A DNA stretch of 64,000 nucleotides, taken from NCBI GenBank assembly GCA_963820795.1, contig CAWGBJ010000002.1, positions 186,001 through 250,000 on the forward strand, given 5' to 3'. Positions 53,747 through 62,783 of the stretch are shown here, one piece after another. The number at the start of each line of letters is the position of its first letter. The stretch's first letter is position 1. This DNA is from Roseiarcus sp963820795. GTDB taxonomy: Bacteria; Pseudomonadota; Alphaproteobacteria; Rhizobiales; Beijerinckiaceae. The translations under genes were made by a program, and so were the position numbers. Under the pieces are notes generated by a model. That model did not search any database and was not told where the DNA came from. It worked only from the letters and a program-made list of their open reading frames with translations.

Positions 53747-54733
53747 TTACGTCCCCGCCTGATGTCGGCGTTCGAGCCAGGAATGCAGCGCCATCATGCC
53801 GAGGATGATGGCGCCGATGAAGATGTTGTAGGCGAGACCTGGGACGCCGATCATCACGATGCCGTTGCGCATGACGCGCAAAATGAGAATGCCAAGCACG
53901 GTGCCTAGAATTGTGCCGCGTCCGCCCGTCAGCGCTGTGCCGCCGATGACGACCATGGCGATCACTTCGAGTTCATAGCCGGTTCCGCTGTTCGGATTGG
54001 CGGCCGAGGTTCGGATCGAACTGATGATCCCGGCGAAGGACGACATCACCGCGGTCAGAATGAACAGCGCCACCTTGACTGAGGAAACGTTCACGCCGCG
54101 CGCTTGCGCTGCTACGGGATTGCCGCCGGTCGCCTGGATCCAGTTGCCGAATTTCGACTGCGTCAGGACATAGCCGAGAATGACAGCCGCCGCGATGAAC
54201 CAGAAGAGCGAAGCATAGACCCGGAGCGACCCGATGTAAAAGTCGCCGACCAGCAGATTGGCGATCCATTGTCCGCCGGCGCTCCATGTGCGTTGCGGAA
54301 ATCCGTCGGTGACGAAGAGCGCGGTGCCGCGCACCACGAGCAGCATGCCGAGGGTGACGAGGAAGGAGGGGATCTTGAGCCGGGTCACGAAGAGCCCGTT
54401 TACGAGACCGATCAGCGCTGCCACGACGAGGCTGATGAAAAAGGCGACGCCTAGCGACGTCCAGCCAGCGTTGTAGAGCGTCCACATCACGACAGGCGCG
54501 AATCCGAACAGCGACCCGACGGAGAGATCGAATTCACCCGCGGTCATCAGAAGCGTCATCGCGAGTGCGATGAGCCCGAGTTCGACCGTGAAGGTCAGCG
54601 TGTTGCCGATGTTGAGGACGGACAGAAACTCGGGATTAAACGCGTAGAAGACGGCGAGTTCAAGAACGAGGAGGACAAACGGGCCAAATTCAGGGGCTGA
54701 AATGAAACGTCGCAGGGCTGAAGGTTTTTGCAC
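53747..54733 (-). CDS. Sugar ABC transporter permease
   Basis: The 328-residue membrane protein shows RbsC-family motifs: GLIALAMTLLMTAGEFDLSVGSLFGF, TGGNPVAAQARGVNV and VVIGGTALTGGRGTILGTVLG. It forms the channel of the importer with the adjacent ATPase. Confidence 0.92.
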   Translation of the reverse strand: MQKPSALRRFISAPEFGPFVLLVLELAVFYAFNPEFLSVLNIGNTLTFTVELGLIALAMTLLMTAGEFDLSVGSLFGFAPVVMWTLYNAGWTSLGVAFFISLVVAALIGLVNGLFVTRLKIPSFLVTLGMLLVVRGTALFVTDGFPQRTWSAGGQWIANLLVGDFYIGSLRVYASLFWFIAAAVILGYVLTQSKFGNWIQATGGNPVAAQARGVNVSSVKVALFILTAVMSSFAGIISSIRTSAANPNSGTGYELEVIAMVVIGGTALTGGRGTILGTVLGILILRVMRNGIVMIGVPGLAYNIFIGAIILGMMALHSWLERRHQAGT

Positions 54734-54928
54734 GTTCGGTCACCGATGAGGGCCGGGCGACGGGCGCGCGAGCGAGGCGTCGGCGATTGGCGCCGCCCAT
54801 CCTTCGAGAGGCGGCGGGGCGCGCCGATCTTCGGGATGAGGGTTGGTTGATGGCCAAAAACCGTCAGCCTGGCGCAAACGCAGTGCGCCTCGCCAGGTTG
54901 AGAGCGTATGGCGATGACGCGGTCGCGT

Positions 54929-55861
54929 CTACTTTGCCGACATGATCTTGTCGTAACCCGCCGCGGCGTCCTTGCCGTAGAGCGAGCCGACGGTGATGTT
55001 AAATCCTGGGAGAATGCCGCCTGTCGCCATGTTGGCGAGCGACAGCGCCAGATAGCTCGTCGCCTGCGGATCCTGCCATTCTGCGGCGTTCACGTATCCC
55101 GTCATGACTTCATTTGTCGTGTCGCGCGAGTTGCCCCAGCCGACGACCGGAATCTCGCCCGGCTTCACGCCGACCTGATCGAAGACGCGCTTGATCGAGC
55201 CTGTGACCATGTCGCCGAGCCCGATGATCGCCTTGATCTTCTTGCGATTTGCGGTGAGGTAGTCGCTCATGCGCGAGATGACGTTGGCCTGATCAAGCGT
55301 GGCGTCGGTGACTTCCCAGGTGATGTTGAGCGGCTTGAAGACTGTCGCGATTCCCTTCTCTTCCTCGACGCCGTAGCTGGCGCCGGGGACTTCGACTGGC
55401 ATCCAGACAAAATCGCCGGACTTCACAAGGCCGTGGTCGACAAGATACTGCGCCCAACCCTTGCCGACGACGCCGAGATCGCCCCCGACATAGGCGTTGA
55501 AGTTCACCTTTGGGTCCGGGGTGTTGAAATTGATCACCGGAATCCCTGCTGCGCGCGCCTCTTTGACGACGTCAACGAGGCTTCCCGGATCTGGGCTCGT
55601 CGTGACGATCGCGTCAGCCTTGGCGGCGATTGCGGAGCGGATCGCCTCCTGTTGCGAAGGGACATCGCCGTTGTGAAAGGAGGTCTTGACCGTCTGACCC
55701 GTGTCCTTCGCCCACATTTCGGCGCCGGCGAGGAAGTAGGTCCAGACCGGGTCGGCGGGCGAGCCGTGCGAAATCCAGTAGAAAGTCTTAGCCTGCGCCG
55801 ACAGCGGCAGAGTGAGCGCAAAGAGCGCGAGGCATAGCAAACGCGTAAGCGGCCTGAACAT
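54929..55861 (-). CDS. Periplasmic sugar-binding protein of ABC importer
   Basis: The 310-residue protein has a signal peptide (LLCLALFALTLPLSAQA) and the type I binding-protein fold: YWISHGSPADPVWTYFLAGAEMW, IRSAIAAKADAIVTTSPDPGS, AGIPVINFNTPDP, VGWGNSRDTTNEVMTG. GGAGGAGG precedes the ATG. It is the first gene of a binding protein-permease-ATPase operon. The 195-bp gap to the permease gene shows no gene and no strong hairpin. Confidence 0.92.
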   Translation of the reverse strand: MFRPLTRLLCLALFALTLPLSAQAKTFYWISHGSPADPVWTYFLAGAEMWAKDTGQTVKTSFHNGDVPSQQEAIRSAIAAKADAIVTTSPDPGSLVDVVKEARAAGIPVINFNTPDPKVNFNAYVGGDLGVVGKGWAQYLVDHGLVKSGDFVWMPVEVPGASYGVEEEKGIATVFKPLNITWEVTDATLDQANVISRMSDYLTANRKKIKAIIGLGDMVTGSIKRVFDQVGVKPGEIPVVGWGNSRDTTNEVMTGYVNAAEWQDPQATSYLALSLANMATGGILPGFNITVGSLYGKDAAAGYDKIMSAK

Positions 55862-56292
55862 AGGCGTCCTCCTCCCAAGCGCGTCGAGCCGGTTGACTGT
55901 CGGCCAGCGCGCCGGCAAGCGTCGCACAACGCCCCCCCGGCGCGCAAGGCATGGCGCTGAACTTCCGCGTTTTACCGGCAATTCCTGCCTCCGCCGCCGT
56001 TTCCGACGTCGACTATGGGAGCGGACGTCGTCAGTCGACCATCGGCGCGCCGTCGCTGCTCAGCGAGACGGCGGTTTTGCCGCGACCGCGTCGGCGGCGA
56101 GCCCGACCCAGACGACCGTTCCGAAGGGCTGGCCTTGGCGGCTTGTGAAAGAGCCATTAGGGCCAACGGTTCCTTCGTCTATTGGCTGCCCGTTTAACTG
56201 ATCCGCCACGAGAAAGGCAAAATTCGGGGCAGGCCGGAACAACTGTAAGGCTGTCGAATTTAGCCCTGCATCCATCAGGGAGACCTTGTTTC
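55862..56292. other. Divergent intergenic stretch, no gene seen
   Basis: No frame here matches a known protein. It carries the promoter regions for the ABC operon (minus) and the stress operon (plus). A GGAAC at 56236-56240 resembles the -35 of EcfG-type stress promoters, but a good -10 partner was not found. Confidence 0.5.
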
Positions 56293-56998
56293 ATGGCCAA
56301 TCCGTCTGATCAGGGGACGCCACGTCCCGCGGGCCCGGCCGTAGAGCCCTTCAAGACCGGAACCGCCACGCCTTCCTCCACCGCCTCTCACCCCATGCCC
56401 TCCACCGCTCCGATGTCCTCCGCCAGCTCTCCCACGGGCTCCGCCCCCGAGAGATCGCCCGCACAGCATTTTGAGTCCGGACGTCAACCTCGGGACTCGG
56501 GCCCCTCGATCGCGACTGGCCTGAAGGAAACGGCGCAGACCGCCACGGACGCCGTCCGTCAGCAGGCGGCCCAGTTCGCGCAGGACGTCGGCCACGAACT
56601 CAACAAGACCGGGGAAGCGCAGAAGGCGCGAGGCGTCGAGGCGATCCGCCGGTTCGCGCGCGCCATCGACAACGCTGCTTCAGAATTACAGAGCCAGTCT
56701 CCGGTTGTCGCTCGCTCGGTGCACGAGGCTGCGCGTCGGGTCGACGGGCTTTCCGACAACCTCGCCAACACGAACGTCAGCGAGTTCGTCGAACTCGGCG
56801 ACGCAGCTCACCCGGTCGCAGCCGGCGCTTTTCATTGGCGGTTCGGTCGCCGTAGGCTTTGCCCTGGCGCGGTTTCTCAAGAGCAGCGCCCGACACGGGC
56901 GCTCCAGAACGAACAGCAGCCCTTACGAGGCGGGGGCCTACCGCAGCCGCTACGAGTCCGGCGAATCTTCCGGCGGCGAGGCGTACTCAGGAAGCTAG
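56293..56998 (+). CDS. Nutrient deprivation-induced-type protein, one inserted base
   Basis: The N-terminal half is Pro/Ser/Thr-rich and disordered, followed by helices (ALKETAQTATDAVRQQAAQFAQDVG-type, LNKTGEAQKARGVEAIRRFARAI, SPVVARSVHEAARRVDGLSDNLA). After a one-base shift near 56805 the expected end appears in another frame: TRSQPALFIGGSVAVGFALARFLKSS and a Ser/Tyr-Gly-rich tail. The repaired product of about 235 residues has one membrane helix. It begins a stress operon. Confidence 0.72.
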
Positions 56999-57009
56999 GA
57001 CCGACTGCC

Positions 57010-57405
57010 ATGCCGATAAAAGAATCAACTCGTCCGCTGGCGTCGGTCATGACGCAGGTCGCGTCGGACCTCGCCTACCTGGTCCAGACCGAGTTTCGGC
57101 TCGCGCGAGCGGAGATCGGCGAGAAGCTCTCGGCGGCCTCGAATGCCGGCGTTTATCTGGCGATCGGCGCCGTCTTCGCGCTGAGCGGCCTGATTGCCCT
57201 CTTATTCGACATCGCCCAGTGGATCGCCGTGGCGGGCCTCCCATACGAGTGGGCTCTGCTGATCGTGGCGGTCGCGGCGCTGGCGATCGGGGCTGCGCTC
57301 GGCGTGGCCGGCGCCGGCCGGCTCAAAGGGTCGGCCTTAGTCCCAAACCGCACGCTCGAGCAGGTGCGTGAGGACTACGTCGTGGCAAAGGAGCATGTGC
57401 GATGA
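57010..57405 (+). CDS. Phage holin family (holin-X type) membrane protein
   Basis: The 131-residue protein has an amphipathic N-terminal helix (VASDLAYLVQTEFRLARAEIGEKL) and two hydrophobic spans (NAGVYLAIGAVFALSGLIALLF and ALLIVAVAALAIGAALGVAGA). This is the holin superfamily III/Holin-X pattern found in stress operons of alphaproteobacteria, not a phage gene. It overlaps the next start by four bases. Confidence 0.82.
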   Translation: MPIKESTRPLASVMTQVASDLAYLVQTEFRLARAEIGEKLSAASNAGVYLAIGAVFALSGLIALLFDIAQWIAVAGLPYEWALLIVAVAALAIGAALGVAGAGRLKGSALVPNRTLEQVREDYVVAKEHVR

Positions 57406-58571
57406 CCTCGCAGCAGGAACGCCTCTCCTCTTCGCGGGACTACCAGATCGAAGCGGAGCACACGCGCCGCCGCCTCGCCGAGCACCTCGACGAGTTGAGC
57501 GACCGGCTCACCCCCGGGCAGGTGTTCGACGAGATGCTGAGCTACACGCGAGCCGGCAGCGGAACATTCTTCCGCGCCTTCAGCAACGCGATGCGCGAAA
57601 ATCCTATTCCGAGCCTGTTGATCGGGGCTGGCTGCATGATGTTCCTTTCGGAAAAGATGGGCCTGCGTCCGGGCGGCTTTGGCAACGGCGGCGGCAGCCG
57701 GGCGATGCGCGCGGCAGACGAGATGCGCGCAAGCGAGGGGTACGACCCGTACCGCGCGGCCGCAGCCATGCCGAATGTCTCCGGCCGGACGAGCGATGCG
57801 GCGGGGGCGATGCGCGACGCCGCGGGCCGGGTTGGCGATGCCGCCGGCCGGATGACGGATACGGCGACTTCGACCGCAAGGTCGGCGGCTGCCTCGTTGC
57901 AGGAAGGCGTCAGGCGAACGACCGACGTTGCGGGCCAACAGGCGGCCGGAGCGGCCGGCTCAGTGAAGCAGGCCGCAGCGGCCGTAGGCGACACCATGGC
58001 CGGGGCTACCGAGGCGGTCCGTTCAACCACTTATGGACTGCGCGATCAGGCGTCTGGGGCGGTCGACCAGATGCGGCGCGGCGCTGCGGGCGCAGCGTCA
58101 GTGATGCGCGGCATGTCGTCGTCGCTCGGCGACCGTGTCGCCGACACCGCCGAGCGCACTCGCCGTGGCGCCGCCGGGGCGGTGCGCCACAGCCGGGATT
58201 CGGCGACCTCCTTCATCACCGAGCAGCCAATTCTATGCGCGGCTATCGGCGTCGCGGTCGGCGCGGCCATCGCCAGCATGCTGCCCTCGACCGAGACGGA
58301 AGACGAGTGGATGGGCGAAACAAGCGACTCTGTAAAAGGAAGCGCCAGCCAGGTCGCCGCCCAGGTCGCTTCGGAAGGCATGGACAGCGCGAAGAACGTC
58401 GCGAGCAAGGTTGCCGAGCGGGTTCAAGAAGCGGTGAAGGAGGAAGGCCTCACGCCGGGCGCCTTCAGTGAGGCTGCTCGCAATCTGGGTGAAGGCATCC
58501 AGCAGGGCGCGTCGAAAGAGCCCACCTCCGGGGCCGGCCCCCAAGAGGGAATTCGCTCGGACCGTAGCTGA
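57402..58571 (+). CDS. DUF3618 domain protein with alanine-rich LEA-like repeats
   Basis: The 389-residue protein starts with a DUF3618 segment (YQIEAEHTRRRLAEHLDELSDRLTPGQVFDE) and one membrane helix (NPIPSLLIGAGCMMFLSEKM). A long Ala/Arg/Asp-rich repeat zone follows (DAAGAMRDAAGRVGDAAGRM, SVKQAAAAVGDTMAGATEAV), resembling desiccation-type LEA proteins, then a second helix (QPILCAAIGVAVGAAIASML). It may stabilise membranes under stress. It is coupled to the holin-X gene. Confidence 0.82.
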   Translation: MTSQQERLSSSRDYQIEAEHTRRRLAEHLDELSDRLTPGQVFDEMLSYTRAGSGTFFRAFSNAMRENPIPSLLIGAGCMMFLSEKMGLRPGGFGNGGGSRAMRAADEMRASEGYDPYRAAAAMPNVSGRTSDAAGAMRDAAGRVGDAAGRMTDTATSTARSAAASLQEGVRRTTDVAGQQAAGAAGSVKQAAAAVGDTMAGATEAVRSTTYGLRDQASGAVDQMRRGAAGAASVMRGMSSSLGDRVADTAERTRRGAAGAVRHSRDSATSFITEQPILCAAIGVAVGAAIASMLPSTETEDEWMGETSDSVKGSASQVAAQVASEGMDSAKNVASKVAERVQEAVKEEGLTPGAFSEAARNLGEGIQQGASKEPTSGAGPQEGIRSDRS

Positions 58572-58585
58572 AGACGCCACCGGGC

Positions 58586-59743
58586 ATGCCTGATCGACGC
58601 CTGCTGTTATGGCCGCTTTTGGCCTACGGTGCGCTGAGCCTCGTCGCTTTGGCGCGACGCGCCGGCGGCGGTGAACCGCTTCCGGCGCGTGAGCCGACGG
58701 AACGAGAGCGGCCTGGGCTGCCTCCCGGTCGCGAGAGCACCCCAGGGCAGGAGAAGGAAAGCCTCCCGCGGCCCGAGGATCTGCGGCGCCTTCAGGAGAG
58801 GGGGCGCGGAAGAGAGGCCTCCGCGCCGTGGGACATCCCACGGCGGGGCTGGAAAGACATCCTCTGGCGGCTCTACGCGAAGATCAACGACAACCGTTTG
58901 CTCGCGGTCGCGGCTGGGGTCGTCTTCTACGGAATCCTCGCCCTCTTCCCCGCGCTGACGGCGCTGGTGTCGGTGTACGGCTTTTTCGCCGACGCGTCGA
59001 ACATCGACCAGCAAGTTTCGGCGCTCTCGGGAGTCCTGCCGGGGGGCGCGGTCGACATCCTGCACGAGGAGATCAAACGCTTGGCGGCAGTCCACAACAG
59101 TGGGCTCAGCTTCGGCTTTGCCTTCGGTCTCCTGTTCGCGCTTTGGAGCGCCAACTCCGGCATGAAGGCGATCATCGACGCGCTGAACGTCGCCTACGAG
59201 GAAAAGGAGAAGCGCAGTTTCATCCGTCTCAATCTCATCTCCCTCGTCATGACGCTCGTCGCCGTGGTGTCGGTTATGCTGATGATCGGCGCGGTCGTGG
59301 CGGCGCCGATTATTCTCGCGCACGTTGGGCTAGGGGGAATTTCCAAGGGCCTCATCTCCCTCTTGCGCTGGCCGATTCTATTCGTTCTCGTCGTGACCGG
59401 CCTGGCCGCGCTCTACCGCTACGGGCCGAGCCGTCGCGAGCCGCGCTGGCAGTGGCTGTCGGTCGGCGGCGTCGCCGCTGCAATTCTCTGGCTCGCGAGC
59501 TCTGCCCTGTTGTCCTGGTACATCGCCAATTTTGGCCATTTCAACGTCACCTATGGATCGCTCGGCGCGGCCATGGGCATGATGATGTGGATGTGGATCT
59601 CGGCCATCGCGATTCTGCTCGGCGCGCAGCTCAACGCGGAGATCGAGCACCAGACGGCGCGCGACTCGACGGTCGGTCCCGACAAGCCGCTAGGTCGGCG
59701 TGGCGCGATGATGGCCGACACGATCGGCGCCGCGCAGGACTAG
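58586..59743 (+). CDS. YihY/BrkB family membrane protein
   Basis: The 385-residue protein has a short N-terminal helix (LLLWPLLAYGALSLVALA), a Pro/Arg-rich linker and the YihY core with about six spans: RLLAVAAGVVFYGILALFPALTALVSVYGFF, SFGFAFGLLFALWSANSGMKAIIDALN and VTYGSLGAAMGMMMWMWISAIAILLGAQLNAEIEH. Function of the family is unknown. It closes the four-gene operon. Confidence 0.9.
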   Translation: MPDRRLLLWPLLAYGALSLVALARRAGGGEPLPAREPTERERPGLPPGRESTPGQEKESLPRPEDLRRLQERGRGREASAPWDIPRRGWKDILWRLYAKINDNRLLAVAAGVVFYGILALFPALTALVSVYGFFADASNIDQQVSALSGVLPGGAVDILHEEIKRLAAVHNSGLSFGFAFGLLFALWSANSGMKAIIDALNVAYEEKEKRSFIRLNLISLVMTLVAVVSVMLMIGAVVAAPIILAHVGLGGISKGLISLLRWPILFVLVVTGLAALYRYGPSRREPRWQWLSVGGVAAAILWLASSALLSWYIANFGHFNVTYGSLGAAMGMMMWMWISAIAILLGAQLNAEIEHQTARDSTVGPDKPLGRRGAMMADTIGAAQD

Positions 59744-59932
59744 GGGCCAAAGCGCGTCGCCAACTTCACGACCGTGGACGCGCCGCCCGACCGCGCCAGA
59801 ACCGGCCAGGGGGCCGCGTGCAGTTTTGCGGTCGAACAGCCGTTTCCAATGGTTTAGGCGCCTCTTTTCCCAACATTGCAGGATCAAACAACACAATGAA
59901 AATGATATTATAACGGGAAGCGAACGGACTGC

Positions 59933-61309
59933 TCAACCCCGACCGTGCGAATCGCGAATCGAGTCTCCTGCCAGCGGCTCGGGCGTCTCGGTCACCGGCA
60001 TGTGCGACCTGTAGAGGCCGGTGATGAGGCGGGCGCCCCGCTGGAAGGTGAGGTAGTTCCAGATCCAGTTGAGCGCGACGATGGCGCGGTTGCGGAAGCC
60101 GATCAGGAAGTAGATATGCGCAACCGACCAGATGATCCAGGCCGCGAATCCGGTGACGCGGAGGGGTCCCATCTCGAAGACGGCGCTCTTTCGGCCGATT
60201 GTGGCGACTGAGCCGTAATCGCGATAGCGGAAGCCCGGCAGATCCCCGCCCTTCAGCCGCGCGCGGATCAGCCTTGCGACATAGGCGCCCTGCTGCTTGG
60301 CGACGGGCGCGACGCCGGGCAACAGGCGCCCATTGGGCCCTTCGCACCGCGCCGTATCGCCGAGCACGAAGATTTCGGGGTGGCCGGGAACGGAAAGGTC
60401 GGGCTCCACCGCCACGCGTCCGGCGCGGTCGCCCTCGAGCCCGAGCCACGAGTGCGCCGGCGACGCCGTGACGCCGGCAGCCCAGATGATGACGCCCGCT
60501 TCGATGCGCTCGCCGTCGATATCGACGCCGCGGGCGTCGCAGTTCGTCGCCGGCTTGCCGAGCCGTACTTCGACATTGAGCCTGATGAGCGAACGTCTCG
60601 CCGCCTCGGAAAGATCCGGGTGGAACGCGGGCAAAAGACGCGGTCCCGCCTCGATCAGCGTCACGCGGGTCGAGCGCGGGTCGATCAGGCGGAAGTCGGC
60701 GGAAAGGGCCTTGCGCGCGAGCTCCGCGATCGCCCCCGCCATCTCGACGCCGGTCGGTCCGCCGCCGACGATGACGAGGTTCAGCAACCGCTCGCGCTCC
60801 CGGGGGTCGGGCTCGATCTCCGCCTTCTCGAAGGTAAGCAAAATACGACGGCGAATCAGTGTGGCGTCGTCGATCGTCTTGAGCCCGGGCGCGAATTCCT
60901 CCCAGTCGTCATGCGAAAAATAGCTGTCCGTCGAACCGGTGGCGAGGATCAGGCGATCGTACGCAACCACGCGGTCCTCGGCGTGAACGATTTTGCGCGC
61001 GGGATCGACGGCGTCGACCCTGGCGAGGATGACGGTCACGTTCGCCTGCCGGCTCAAGATGCTGCGGATGGGCGACGCGATGTCGGCCGGCGACAGGCCG
61101 GCGGTCGCAACCTGATACAGCAGCGGCTGGAAGAGATGGTAATTCTGCTTGTCAATCACGATGACGTCGACCGGCGCGCGGGCGAGCCCCTTCGCCGCCG
61201 ACAATCCGCCGAAGCCCGAGCCGATGATGACGACGCGAGGACGCCGCGCCCCCTCAGCCCCCTCTGGGATCCCTCGTTCCGAGGCGATCCGAATTGCGCT
61301 ATCGCCCAT
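59933..61309 (-). CDS. ndh: Type II NADH dehydrogenase (NDH-2)
   Basis: The 458-residue flavoprotein has the FAD motif VVIIGSGFGGLSAAKGLA, the NADH motif VVGGGPTGVEMAGAIAEL, DYGSVATIGRKSAV and FVLGDTARC, and a C-terminal membrane segment (LRVTGFAAWIIWSVAHIYFLIGF). It oxidises NADH and reduces quinone without pumping protons. It follows the transglutaminase gene with a one-base stop-start overlap (TGATG). Confidence 0.92.
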   Translation of the reverse strand: MGDSAIRIASERGIPEGAEGARRPRVVIIGSGFGGLSAAKGLARAPVDVIVIDKQNYHLFQPLLYQVATAGLSPADIASPIRSILSRQANVTVILARVDAVDPARKIVHAEDRVVAYDRLILATGSTDSYFSHDDWEEFAPGLKTIDDATLIRRRILLTFEKAEIEPDPRERERLLNLVIVGGGPTGVEMAGAIAELARKALSADFRLIDPRSTRVTLIEAGPRLLPAFHPDLSEAARRSLIRLNVEVRLGKPATNCDARGVDIDGERIEAGVIIWAAGVTASPAHSWLGLEGDRAGRVAVEPDLSVPGHPEIFVLGDTARCEGPNGRLLPGVAPVAKQQGAYVARLIRARLKGGDLPGFRYRDYGSVATIGRKSAVFEMGPLRVTGFAAWIIWSVAHIYFLIGFRNRAIVALNWIWNYLTFQRGARLITGLYRSHMPVTETPEPLAGDSIRDSHGRG

Positions 61310-62130
61310 CAGTCTGCTGCGGCGGTATTCGTCTCTTCGGTCCAGACGCGGAACGATTTCAAGACGTGCGGCCCGAACGAGTTGACCAGCGGAATGTCGG
61401 CGGCGTCGCGTCCGCGCGCGATCAGGATACGGCCGATGCGCGGCATGTTATGGCGCGCATCGAACGTGTACCATTTGCCGCCGAGATACGCCTCGAACCA
61501 GGCGTTGAAGTCCATCGGGGCCGGATCGGGCGGCACGCCGATGTCGCCGAGATATCCGTTGGCGTAGCGCGCCGGAATATTCATGCAGCGGCAGAAGGCG
61601 ACCGCGAGATGGGTAAAGTCGCGACATACGCCGACGCGTTCGGCATAGGCTTCATACGCCGTCCGCGTCGAACGGGCGTTCTCGTAGCCGAATACGATAT
61701 GGCTGTTGACGAAATCGCAGATCGCCTGCACCCGCGACCACCCCGGCTTCGTCTGACCGAAAAGATCCCAGGCGATCTGGCTGAGCGTGTCGGTTTCGAC
61801 GTAGCGGCTGCCGACCAGATAGAGCAGGGTGTCGTCAGGCAGATCCGCGACCGGGACCTCGGCGGCGTCGGGGACGACGGGATCTGGCCGGCCGCTGACT
61901 TCGATGACGCCGGAATTCGAGATTGTGAGGTCGCCGGACGGCGCGTTGAACCTTCGGCAGCGGTTGCCGAACACGTCCGCATAGAGCCAGGACACGATAT
62001 GCGGCGTCGCGGCGAACGGTGTTTCCGCTCTGACCGAGGCGGCGTGGACGGAATGCACGTCGAGTTGGCACACCATAGGGGTCGGCGCATTGCAGGCGAA
62101 GGTCATTTCGTAGCCGTAGCGGATCAGCAT
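61309..62130 (-). CDS. Transglutaminase-like domain protein
   Basis: The 273-residue protein has a transglutaminase-like catalytic triad: RVGVCRDFTHLAVAFCRCMNIPARYANGYL (Cys), DFNAWFEAYLGGKWYTFDARHN (His replaced by the FNAWFEAY form, Asp in FDARHN). In this family the usual HAW is often seen, so FNAW is unusual and may mean loss of activity. It precedes and is coupled to ndh. Confidence 0.85.
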   Translation of the reverse strand: MLIRYGYEMTFACNAPTPMVCQLDVHSVHAASVRAETPFAATPHIVSWLYADVFGNRCRRFNAPSGDLTISNSGVIEVSGRPDPVVPDAAEVPVADLPDDTLLYLVGSRYVETDTLSQIAWDLFGQTKPGWSRVQAICDFVNSHIVFGYENARSTRTAYEAYAERVGVCRDFTHLAVAFCRCMNIPARYANGYLGDIGVPPDPAPMDFNAWFEAYLGGKWYTFDARHNMPRIGRILIARGRDAADIPLVNSFGPHVLKSFRVWTEETNTAAAD

Positions 62131-62214
62131 GAGGCGCGCCTTTCTTGGCTTGAGACGGCGCCGCGGGGGAAGACTGCGTCTGTGTCATCATGGTGGCGCC
62201 GCATTGTCGAAGTC

Positions 62215-62470
62215 GGGGTGGCGCGAAAGAGCCGCTGGCTCTCGCCGTCGTGCGGCGCCGGCAGCAAACGCGCGCGCGACGCGGCGGTTCCAACGGCGTT
62301 GGCCTCCTCGAGGACCGCGTCGCGCCGGGCGCCGAAGCAGGTCACCGCGCAGGCGGAGGCGAAGCTCGGCATCAGCGCCAGGAGCCCGAGCATGGCATCG
62401 CCCCGGCTCATCATCGGGCAGACGGACATCTCGCTTGCCCAATAGCCGCCGACCTTGGGAAGCGGTTGTC
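62215..62470 (-). pseudogene. Relic of a bestrophin-like (DUF4239) membrane protein
   Basis: The minus strand reads AMLGLLALMPSFASACAVTCFGARRDAVLEEANAVGTAASRARLLPAPHDGES (given in parts: GLLALMPSFA, ARRDAVLEEANAVGT, RARLLPAPHD). The phrase ARRDAVLEEANAIGT followed by RLLPAPH is typical of DUF4239 proteins, but both ends are missing and the sequence degrades after RLFRA. The flanks, 62131-62214 and 62471-62783, show no gene. Confidence 0.5.
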
Positions 62471-62783
62471 GTCGGCGCTCTGCACTAAAATTCTTGGCGC
62501 TGAACCGTATCTCCTATGCCCTTGCCCAGGCCGCCTTGCTGGCATATTCACTCGCTAGAGGCAATCCGCGCAAAGTGATGAAGATGCGCCGTTGCCCGAC
62601 CCTTGCCGTGTTGACCCCTCAGGGCCACTCGCGCCTCCGAGATCGGCGATAAAGATGCCCGAATGAACGGGCTGAGAACATTCGACGTGAAGGATTCCGG
62701 CGTGGTCTGCGACCTTTTCTGAGGGCATCTTAAATAAAAACGCTCACCAACCTGAAGCCAACATCTGCGATGAGGAATTGCAC

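Noticed and set aside
56236..56265. EcfG-type stress promoter before the stress operon
   Set aside because: GGAAC is present but no CGTT-type -10 at 16-17 bases; left as a weak hint only.
57010..57405. Holin gene as evidence of a prophage
   Set aside because: Holin-X proteins are common in chromosomal stress operons; no other phage genes are present.
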